Source of the DNA: DAISIK01 sp036822055
GTDB taxonomy: Bacteria; Verrucomicrobiota; Verrucomicrobiia; Opitutales; Puniceicoccaceae
NCBI GenBank assembly: GCA_036822055.1
Contig: DAISIK010000005.1
Span: 56,156 to 120,155, forward strand
Direction: 5' to 3'
DNA length: 64,000 nt
Notes under the pieces: generated by a model
Seen by the model: only the letters and a program-made list of their open reading frames with translations
What the model was told of the DNA's origin: nothing
The model's database searches: none
Shown here: positions 58,631-64,000 of the stretch, in pieces
How the letters are laid out: each line of letters opens with the position of its first letter
Position numbering within the stretch: position 1 is the first letter of the stretch
Made by a program: the position numbers and the translations under genes

Positions 58631-59419
58631 TTACTTTCGCAACTGCGAGAGAAAGGCGTCGATTGTTCGACGTGAGTCTTGAGCGGCCTCGGGATCATAA
58701 GCGAGGGGCATTTTGAATTTTTTACCGACAACAGTGGCTTCGGGTTTGGTGAAGCTGTGCTGCGCGCCAGGATAACTTGTAATGGTGAAGGGTGCCCCTG
58801 CTGTCAGCATTTCCCGCGTGAATTTGAGCACGGTTTCATCATTCACCATCGGGTCCGCTGCCCCGTTGAAAACATGGATCGGGCTGCGAATCGTCCCCGG
58901 CTTGGCGGTTTCGTCCGAGTCGAGAATGCCGTGAAGGGTGAAGATCCCCGCGACCTTCAATCCTCTGCGGGCATTTTCCAGGGCCACTCGCCCTCCAAAG
59001 CAGTAGCCGATGACCACGATGCGTTCGGGATCCACACCCGGCTGCTTTTTCAAGAACTCCAATGCGGCCTCGAAGCGCTCATGGACGGCTCCCGGCGTGG
59101 TGAGCACTTCGGTGACCAAGGCCGTGGCCTGATCTGGATTCTCTGCGAGTTGACCGTCGCCATACATGTCCACGGCCAATGCCACGTAACCGAGGTCAGC
59201 CATATCATGGGCCACTGTGCGGGCATGAAGGTTGAGCCCCCACCATTCGGGAAGGATCAGCACGGCGGGACGTTTGGTAGCCACGTCCGGTGAATGAGCG
59301 AGAAAGCTCCGGTGTGTCCGGTCGGCGGAGGGGTATTCGACTGTTTCTATGACTTGGGCGTTCGCGCCGAAGATGGTGCCCAGAAGGGCCAGAATGGTTG
59401 TTACGCATTGGGTTTTCAT
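58631..59419 (-). CDS. Secreted dienelactone hydrolase-family protein
   Basis: 262 residues with signal peptide (MKTQCVTTILALLGTIFGANA). Alpha/beta-hydrolase of the dienelactone hydrolase type: PAVLILPEWWGLNLHARTVA, catalytic Cys in VVIGYCFGGRVAL, Asp in AADPMVND, His in GAQHSFTKPEA. Cys nucleophile is typical of this family. Cleaves lactones or esters; substrate unknown. Start overlaps the DUF1330-like gene stop (ATGA). Confidence 0.92.
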   Translation of the reverse strand: MKTQCVTTILALLGTIFGANAQVIETVEYPSADRTHRSFLAHSPDVATKRPAVLILPEWWGLNLHARTVAHDMADLGYVALAVDMYGDGQLAENPDQATALVTEVLTTPGAVHERFEAALEFLKKQPGVDPERIVVIGYCFGGRVALENARRGLKVAGIFTLHGILDSDETAKPGTIRSPIHVFNGAADPMVNDETVLKFTREMLTAGAPFTITSYPGAQHSFTKPEATVVGKKFKMPLAYDPEAAQDSRRTIDAFLSQLRK

Positions 59420-59787
59420 GATTGTGGGCTGATCCAGAGAGTGACTTTCTCAAACAACCGCTTACGGAGCGGGTCGAGGGCTTTGGATTCGTCCGATGTG
59501 AACAGTCCGCGCACCGCATCGGCGGAGGGGAACGACAGCACGGCGATGTAATCCGGCGGGGTGTCTGAGCGCAGAGATTGCAGGGCGGTGTGTCTCGCCA
59601 CGGCCTTGCCGCCCGCAGCCGCGGCCAGGGGGCCAAAGGCTGCCTGGTATTCGGCGGCGATGTCTTTCGTGTCGGGTTTCAGCCAGGCTTGAACGATGAG
59701 TAGCACGGGCGAGGGTTCCTCCGCCTCTGACACGTTGGTGGCGAGGCAAAATACGGCCAGAATGAGTGATAAGTGGTTGAGTTTCAT
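59416..59787 (-). CDS. DUF1330/EthD-like small secreted protein
   Basis: 123 residues from ATG 59787 with signal peptide MKLNHLSLILAVFCLATNVS. Mature domain VLLIVQAWLKPDTKDIAAEY, DYIAVLSFPSADAVRGLFTS has the ferredoxin-like alpha+beta pattern of the dimeric alpha-beta barrel families (DUF1330/EthD/ABM). Often small-molecule enzymes or binding proteins. Translationally coupled to the dienelactone hydrolase gene. Confidence 0.75.
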   Translation of the reverse strand: MKLNHLSLILAVFCLATNVSEAEEPSPVLLIVQAWLKPDTKDIAAEYQAAFGPLAAAAGGKAVARHTALQSLRSDTPPDYIAVLSFPSADAVRGLFTSDESKALDPLRKRLFEKVTLWISPQS

Positions 59788-59807
59788 ATCGTGTTTGGGG
59801 GGTGTCA

Positions 59808-59831
59808 CACAGAGCCACAGAGGTCACAGAG
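59808..59831. repeat. Triplicate CACAGAG intergenic repeat
   Basis: CACAGAG occurs three times at 59808, 59816 and 59825 in intergenic DNA before the DUF1330-like gene. Likely noncoding low-complexity. Confidence 0.7.
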
Positions 59832-59876
59832 TTTTTGTCTTTTCCCCTGTGCCCCCCGTGCCTCCGTGTGAGCTCG

Positions 59877-60431
59877 TCAGCTTTCTTTGCTCCAGCGATG
59901 CCCTTCGAATGGCGCATCGAGCGGAGTCTTGGCAAGGTGGTTGGTGTAATTGCTCAGAGTTTTCAGCGCCACAATGCTCAACACATCCAAGGCATGGCGA
60001 CTGGTGTAACCTGCCGCCAAAAACGCTTCTTGTTCCGACTCAGGAATCCACCCGCGATGCTCCAATGCCGCCAGCGCGAAGCGCACCAGGGCGGCTTGTT
60101 TGGGATCCGATGGCTTTTCGCCACGGCGAAGTTGCTCCACGGTTTCGGCTGGGACCTGCGCCATCCCGGCGACCATGCTGTGCGCCGCGACGCAGTAGTG
60201 GCAGCCGTTGGCCTCGCTCACGGCAAGCATAACGATTTGTTGCTCCTGCGGCGTCAGCGCACCGTGCTCTTTGAGTTGCTTGCTGATGTGGAGGTAGGTC
60301 GAGATGGCCACCGGCGACTCGGCAAAGACGGCGTAGAGATTCGGGAAGAATCCGTAAACCTGATTGACGGCGTCGATGGTGGGCCGTGATGCCTCGGGGG
60401 CGGTTTCTTTGGTGTGAAGTGTGAATTTCAT
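59877..60431 (-). CDS. Carboxymuconolactone decarboxylase/AhpD-like protein
   Basis: 184 residues. CMD/AhpD-type fold: LTPQEQQIVMLAVSEANGCH, YCVAAHSMVAGMAQVPAETV with the redox CxxC (CHYC) and following His, as in AhpD-type peroxidase-linked disulfide reductases. Alkylperoxidase activity is likely. Belongs to the TetR-linked gene group on the minus strand, 47 nt after the PNPOx-like gene. Confidence 0.92.
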   Translation of the reverse strand: MKFTLHTKETAPEASRPTIDAVNQVYGFFPNLYAVFAESPVAISTYLHISKQLKEHGALTPQEQQIVMLAVSEANGCHYCVAAHSMVAGMAQVPAETVEQLRRGEKPSDPKQAALVRFALAALEHRGWIPESEQEAFLAAGYTSRHALDVLSIVALKTLSNYTNHLAKTPLDAPFEGHRWSKES

Positions 60432-60478
60432 GTGGAGGTTGTCTTTCTGTGTTTTTGTTGTTGGTTCGTTGCGTTTGG

Positions 60479-61081
60479 TTAATGGGAACCGAGGGTCTTG
60501 AGTTGTTCCTCCAGTTCCGAAATGCGTTGTTTAAGGGGAGCGGTAACTTGCTCTACCTCTGAGGCCGTATAGCGGGGCGTGATGTACTTCGGGCAGTTCC
60601 AATCGTAGGAAACCACGTCGATGAGAAAGACCCGCTCGACGACTTTTTCCGAACCGTCCGGCGCGAATCGGGTGACCAACTCCGGATGCTGCCGGGCGTC
60701 CTCCACGCGTCCGTGACCAAGTATCTTTAGTCGTTCGCGTCGCGGATAGTCCATGAGGAAAAGGGAAACCCGATCCGCCTGCTTGAGATTGCCGGTGGAA
60801 ATGAGTTGGCGATTGCCTTTGAAGTCGGCGAAGGCCAGTTGGTTGGGCCCGGCCACGACTAGAAAGCCCGGCGGACCGCCCCGGTGCTGAAGATACGGCC
60901 AGCCATTGCTGGTGATGGTTGCCATGTAAAAGGAGTCGCGGGATTCAATGAAAGCCCGCTCATCCACACCCAGCGGGTCGGTGTCCGGCTGGGGTGGGAT
61001 GACTTGGGATCGCCCGTAGTAGTGCTGCTGTTCGGCAAGCACTTCGGGCGTGAACAGAGTTTCGAGGTAGCGTCCGGCCAT
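60479..61081 (-). CDS. Pyridoxamine 5'-phosphate oxidase-family flavoprotein
   Basis: 200 residues. FMN-binding split-barrel: FIESRDSFYMATITSNGWPYL, QHRGGPPGFLVVAGPNQLAF, ADFKGNRQLISTGNLKQADR, VSLFLMDYPRRERLKILGHG. Close to general-stress FMN proteins more than to true PdxH. C-terminal coiled-coil tail (VTAPLKQRISELEEQLKTLG). Confidence 0.92.
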   Translation of the reverse strand: MAGRYLETLFTPEVLAEQQHYYGRSQVIPPQPDTDPLGVDERAFIESRDSFYMATITSNGWPYLQHRGGPPGFLVVAGPNQLAFADFKGNRQLISTGNLKQADRVSLFLMDYPRRERLKILGHGRVEDARQHPELVTRFAPDGSEKVVERVFLIDVVSYDWNCPKYITPRYTASEVEQVTAPLKQRISELEEQLKTLGSH

Positions 61082-61150
61082 GGTCGTAGAGAGTTTGGAG
61101 GCGGGCGGGAATGAAGCTTTCCAGCCTTCCCGCCCGCGTTCCAGTTAAGA

Positions 61151-61522
61151 TTAGAACACCAGCGTTACCCAGCCTTCGGCAAGGTAGCGGCGGATGCTGG
61201 CGATGCCGGGCGTGCCGGCCAGGGCGTGATCCTTGACTTCCGGAAGCCCGCACGCGGCCACACTTTCGCTGGCCCCGAACACGGCGGCGCAGCCACAGGA
61301 GGCTCCGGTGATGACCGGACGGACGGCGTTGTAAAGACCGTTGGCCGGGTGATTGAGTTGGCTCAGCTCCGCAGGCCAGCGGGTGCCGGCACCGGAGAAG
61401 AGGACGTTGACTTCGTCGTTTTTCTCTTGGGCTTCGGAAGCCAGGGCCAAGGCGTTGAAGACGCGTCCGAGTGCTTCTTCCCCGTTTTTGGGGTCCGAGG
61501 TGATGATGAGGGCGATTTTCAT
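61151..61522 (-). CDS. DsrE-like protein
   Basis: 123 residues from ATG 61522; a longer open frame upstream has no homology. MKIALIITSDPKNGEEALGR and VNVLFSGAGTRWPAELSQLN match the DsrE/DsrF/TusD-like fold; ASCGCAAVFGAS holds the conserved Cys. Sulfur-relay-like or small-molecule function. First gene of the DsrE-PNPOx-CMD group. Confidence 0.85.
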   Translation of the reverse strand: MKIALIITSDPKNGEEALGRVFNALALASEAQEKNDEVNVLFSGAGTRWPAELSQLNHPANGLYNAVRPVITGASCGCAAVFGASESVAACGLPEVKDHALAGTPGIASIRRYLAEGWVTLVF

Positions 61523-61572
61523 TTTCGTTTTCTTTCTTGGTTGGGTTGTTGGATCAACACCGCTCAGACTTA

Positions 61573-61588
61573 TAGACTGATCGGTATA
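61573..61588. promoter_or_regulatory. Probable TetR operator upstream of the DsrE-led group
   Basis: TAGACTGATCGGTATA is a near-perfect palindrome (two changes from TAGACCGATCGGTCTA) located 51-66 nt upstream of ATG 61522, directly before the TetR stop region. It resembles the site at 62206-62225 (shared core ACCGA/GGTCT). Confidence 0.6.
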
Positions 61589-61611
61589 GATTAGACTAAA
61601 AAAAGAGCGGT

Positions 61612-62196
61612 TTATTCCAAGGCTTTCAAAAATGTTGGGAAAAGAGCGTTGAGCGTCGCCGGAGGGGTGCCAACTTTGGCCAGGGTGCGCAAGGTGCCCA
61701 GACTGGCACTGAGATAGCAACCGAGGGTGGCGGGATCAGTGGAACGGGGGATGGAGCCTTCATGCTGCCCCCGCAACACGGCTTGTTCAAAGAGGCGGTT
61801 GAAGACGCCAAGGCCCTGCTGTGTGTCCTCATTGAATTCCGGATGCCGCTGGCCGAACTCTGAGGCGGTATTGATGATCAGACAGCCGTTGGCCCTATTA
61901 TCTCTGGCTTCACAAACAGGAATGGCCATGACTTCCTCGATAAAACCTCGTGCGGTTTCGGCTTTTAGTAGGTTGCGCCCCAGTTCCTCGGCCATGAGGT
62001 CGGTGTAACGCTGCAAAGATTCCCGAAAAATGGCCTCCTTGCTTTGAAAGGCGGCGTAAAAGCTGCCTCGCGAGATTTCCATGGTCTCCAACAAATCCTC
62101 CAACGAGGTCTCCTTGTAACCCTTGCGCCAGAAAAGCCGCATCGCCGCATCCAGCGCGGCATCGCGATCAAATTCACGGGGTCGTCCAAGGCTCAT
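61612..62196 (-). CDS. TetR-family transcriptional repressor
   Basis: 194 residues. N-terminal HTH: GRPREFDRDAALDAAMRLFW, RKGYKETSLEDLLETMEISR, GSFYAAFQSKEAIFRESLQR. C-terminal ligand domain with one Cys in PVCEARDNRANGCLIINTAS. Sits between the DsrE-led group and DUF1348, all on the minus strand; similar palindromes lie before its own start and before the DsrE gene, so autoregulation plus control of the group is likely. Confidence 0.93.
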   Translation of the reverse strand: MSLGRPREFDRDAALDAAMRLFWRKGYKETSLEDLLETMEISRGSFYAAFQSKEAIFRESLQRYTDLMAEELGRNLLKAETARGFIEEVMAIPVCEARDNRANGCLIINTASEFGQRHPEFNEDTQQGLGVFNRLFEQAVLRGQHEGSIPRSTDPATLGCYLSASLGTLRTLAKVGTPPATLNALFPTFLKALE

Positions 62197-62205
62197 GTTT
62201 TATAT

Positions 62206-62225
62206 ATAAACCGAAAGGTCTTTAT
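62206..62225. promoter_or_regulatory. Probable TetR operator at its own promoter
   Basis: ATAAACCGAAAGGTCTTTAT has inverted halves (ATAAACC and GGTcTTTAT) 9-28 nt before the TetR ATG at 62196, overlapping the expected promoter. It resembles the site at 61573-61588. Confidence 0.55.
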
Positions 62226-62234
62226 GTCAAGGGC

Positions 62235-62711
62235 TTATAATCCCAGTTCTGAAAGCCCGGAATGTTCATCGGGCCGGCGGCCTTGCGGCCAGAGGAATTT
62301 TCGATCGTCAGGGGAGATGGGCAGATCGTTGATGCTGGCGATGCGGCGGCGCATGAGACCGTGCTCGTCGAATTCCCAATTCTCGTTGCCGTAGGATCGG
62401 AACCAGTGGCCAGAATCATCGCGCCACTCATAGGCGAAGCGGACGGCGATGCGGTTGTCCGAAAAGGCCCAGAGTTCTTTGATCAGACGGTAGTCCAGCT
62501 CGCGATTCCACTTGCGGGTGAGAAATTCCACAATGGCGGCGCGGCCTTGGAGAAATTCCGCCCGGTTGCGCCAGAGGGAGTCCGGCGTGTAGGCCATGGA
62601 GACCTTTTGCGGATCACGGCTATTCCAGCCATCTTCAGCCAAGCGCACCTTTTGCGCGGCAGTGTCGAAGGTGAATGGAGGGAGAGGGGGGCGTTGGGTT
62701 GCTTCGGACAT
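62235..62711 (-). CDS. DUF1348 (NTF2-like) protein
   Basis: 158 residues. NTF2-like: KVRLAEDGWNSRDPQKVSMA, YTPDSLWRNRAEFLQGRAAI, FLTRKWNRELDYRLIKELWA, RFAYEWRDDSGHWFRSYGNE, NWEFDEHGLMRRRIASINDL. The blocks fit the DUF1348 family. Unknown substrate. Upstream of TetR on the same strand. Confidence 0.9.
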   Translation of the reverse strand: MSEATQRPPLPPFTFDTAAQKVRLAEDGWNSRDPQKVSMAYTPDSLWRNRAEFLQGRAAIVEFLTRKWNRELDYRLIKELWAFSDNRIAVRFAYEWRDDSGHWFRSYGNENWEFDEHGLMRRRIASINDLPISPDDRKFLWPQGRRPDEHSGLSELGL

Positions 62712-62737
62712 AATGATCTGAAGCTGGAGGAAGGCGT

Positions 62738-62835
62738 TTATTCCCGAAGCCGTCGAATAAGTTCATCGAGAGTTTCCAGGTGCTGAAGATTCGTGCCGTC
62801 GGTGACGAGAGTCCATTGGCTTCCGTCGGAACGGA
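62738..62835 (-). CDS. C-terminal fragment of a gene that begins in the assembly gap
   Basis: About 32 codons reading out of the gap to a stop at 62738 (QWTLVTDGTNLQHLETLDEL, IRRLRE). The 5' part is hidden by the 100 N. Not identified. Confidence 0.4.
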
Positions 62836-62935
62836 NNNNNNNNNNNNNNNNNNNNNNNNNNNNNNNNNNNNNNNNNNNNNNNNNNNNNNNNNNNNNNNNN
62901 NNNNNNNNNNNNNNNNNNNNNNNNNNNNNNNNNNN
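62836..62935. other. Assembly gap (100 N)
   Basis: Exactly 100 N, a scaffolding placeholder. Contiguity of 62936-64000 with the rest is not guaranteed. Confidence 0.99.
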
Positions 62936-63032
62936 GTCGGGCCGGAGGTCAGGGCACATAGGTTGCACTGGTAAGCGGAAGGCGAAATCAGCTTGTGCGT
63001 GCTGTCGAAGAGCGCTGAGGCCAGACCTCAAA

Positions 63033-63116
63033 GGCGCTTAGTTAAGGTCAGAAGCAGCACTCCAAGGCTCTTTCCAAACAGGTGCGAAACCCCGAAAAAT
63101 TGCTTAACTAAGCGCC
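63033..63116. repeat. 14-bp perfect inverted repeat with 56-nt spacer
   Basis: GGCGCTTAGTTAAG (63033-63046) and CTTAACTAAGCGCC (63103-63116). No T-tract follows. Could be a mobile element end pair, an attC-like site or a recombination scar; no gene inside. Confidence 0.7.
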
Positions 63117-63202
63117 ATTGACGTTTGACCCCAATGGCGGTCCTTGGCAGGACGGCGGCTATTACGGGAAGGCGGCTAAAGGAAAAGCAGAGCTTTTAGA
63201 GG

Positions 63203-63586
63203 CTAGCTCAGCAGGTTTCGCAGTAATTCGGCGAGGCCTTCACGGTCGAGTTGGTGCCCAGCCACTTCGATCAACGCTTCGTAAACAGGCATCGTTAGGT
63301 CGATCGATGTTTTGATTCCGTTGAGCTTGAGGAATGTCAATGCAGCGGCAACAGCCGTTCGCTTGTTCCCATCGATAAAGGCTTGGGCTTGCGCTATGTG
63401 GAAGCAATAAGCAGCAGCTAAATCGAACAGGTCGCCGTGGGCATACCAATAAACGTTTTGCGCCTGGGCAACCGCTCCTTCAAACAAAGAGCGATTCCGC
63501 ATTCCATCAGCACCGCCGTAGAGTTCGAGGCTTCGCTTGTGGAAGGCTTCGACTTGCTCAGGCGTCAGGAAAACAGGATCACTCAT
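63203..63586 (-). CDS. doc: Doc-like (Fic-family) toxin
   Basis: 127 residues. Fic fold with HIAQAQAFIDGNKRTAVAAA: His and the F-x-D-G-N-K-R motif for kinase/AMP-transfer chemistry. Doc phosphorylates EF-Tu. N-terminal FLTPEQVEAFHKRSLELYGG is typical of Doc. Overlaps the antitoxin stop by 4 nt (ATGA). Confidence 0.95.
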   Translation of the reverse strand: MSDPVFLTPEQVEAFHKRSLELYGGADGMRNRSLFEGAVAQAQNVYWYAHGDLFDLAAAYCFHIAQAQAFIDGNKRTAVAAALTFLKLNGIKTSIDLTMPVYEALIEVAGHQLDREGLAELLRNLLS

Positions 63587-63789
63587 TGAGCCAGCTTGCG
63601 GAACAACTCCGGGTGTTCGGCAAAAACTTCTTCAGAAGCTGCTTTAGCGGCATCGTCAGACGCGTAACGAACCGGAGTTGCACTGTCCTGGCGGATGAAC
63701 TCAACGACTTTACCTTTCTCAGCTTGAGGCAATCGCTTGTATTCTTCGATGATCTGAACCGCGTCCATAGTTTGCATAGGATCGGTCAT
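63583..63789 (-). CDS. Antitoxin of the Doc module
   Basis: 68 residues: MTDPMQTMDAVQIIEEYKRLPQAEKG-type start and DDAAKAASEEVFAEHPELFR. Short helical antitoxin that pairs with Doc-type toxins; it is not a typical Phd. Possibly coupled to an upstream frame that ends in ATGA at 63789. Confidence 0.8.
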   Translation of the reverse strand: MTDPMQTMDAVQIIEEYKRLPQAEKGKVVEFIRQDSATPVRYASDDAAKAASEEVFAEHPELFRKLAQ

Positions 63790-64000
63790 TTTTCCGGATT
63801 TGCCAAGTCGCTTTCTTCCGCTTCCTCGTCGTCGATCTCGGCTTTCAACTCGTTCAGGGTGGTGTTGCTGAGCTTGGCGGAACAGATGGCGGATGGCGAA
63901 TTGCGAATTTCGGATAAGGGTAATGATCTCTGAGGTGCCCGATTTGGGATCGCGCGGAGGCGCGGAGACGCGGTGGGGTTGAAACTGAGAAGGTCGTCCT
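63790..64000. other. Right end of window, no confident gene
   Basis: A minus-strand frame ends at the antitoxin ATG (last residues ELKAEIDDEEAEESDLANPEK) and runs toward the window edge through low-complexity DNA. Tandem CGCGGAG units at 63953-63972 are noncoding. Whether a small gene precedes the antitoxin cannot be told. Confidence 0.4.

Noticed and set aside
62738..63041. Frames spanning the N gap
   Set aside because: Sequence unknown across 100 N; only the visible 3' fragment is reported.
63586..63933. Plus-strand 115-codon frame opposite the Doc antitoxin
   Set aside because: Antisense to the antitoxin and Ser-rich; no support.
1..64000. CRISPR array, rRNA, exosortase or integron integrase
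   Set aside because: None found by eye in the window; no regular short repeats with unique spacers and no matching protein motifs.

Overview
The window looks like a draft or metagenome-assembled chromosome segment from a Verrucomicrobiota bacterium, probably Opitutae-like (inferred; no rRNA is present). The signs are a PEP-CTERM surface protein, very large lamin-tail (LTD) secreted proteins, a pilin-like giant protein resembling the Verru_Chthon cassette proteins, two DUF5069 proteins, a phasin-like/UbiB gene pair, and frequent TTG/GTG starts with weak Shine-Dalgarno sites. A run of 100 N at 62836-62935 marks a scaffold join.

Layout. 1-4.4 kb: UbiB kinase (cut by the window edge), phasin-like protein, two lipoproteins, a flavodoxin and a DUF5069 protein. 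4.6-10.9 kb: a five-gene carbohydrate ABC transporter operon (TPR lipoprotein, oversized solute-binding protein, oversized MalF-type permease, MalG-type permease, ATPase). 11.2-20.3 kb: cell-surface block with a PEP-CTERM/LTD protein, a 1376-residue four-repeat LTD protein, a secreted protein and a 1045-residue pilin-like protein. 20.3-24.1 kb: iron-type ABC transporter. 24.2-31 kb: mixed genes including a metalloprotease with a His-rich tail, YebC, a 5'-3' exonuclease and TrpS. 31-42.5 kb: fatty-acid and envelope genes, namely an ACP-FabZ-like fusion, three glycosyltransferases, FabF-AcpP-FabG, a CysJ-type reductase lacking its flavodoxin domain, RluB-type pseudouridine synthase, FolD and an RDD protein. 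42.6-49.4 kb: a complete mrpABCDEFG cation/proton antiporter operon with an eighth, unidentified membrane-anchored gene fused to it by overlap.

49.4-55 kb is the accessory heart of the window. After 1.5 kb of gene-poor DNA with a decayed SLBB fragment come three toxin-antitoxin pairs. Each pair is followed by a 549-550 nt element that I identify as an ORF-less group II intron: GTGCG-type 5' end, domain V with AGC triad and 2-nt bulge, domain VI with a bulged branch-point A exactly 7 nt before the 3' end. A membrane-anchored ankyrin protein follows the third copy. The result is a cassette-like alternation TA-intron-TA-intron-TA-intron-ankyrin with no reverse transcriptase in sight. This is the most interesting part of the window.

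55-64 kb is a second accessory-style region: nitronate monooxygenase, nitroreductase and a divergent HxlR regulator; a ParD/ParE-type module with a clear self-regulated promoter; DUF5069, dienelactone hydrolase and DUF1330-like genes; then a TetR-linked group (CMD/AhpD-like, PNPOx-like, DsrE-like, TetR, DUF1348) with similar palindromes at two promoters; the assembly gap; and a Doc toxin-antitoxin pair.
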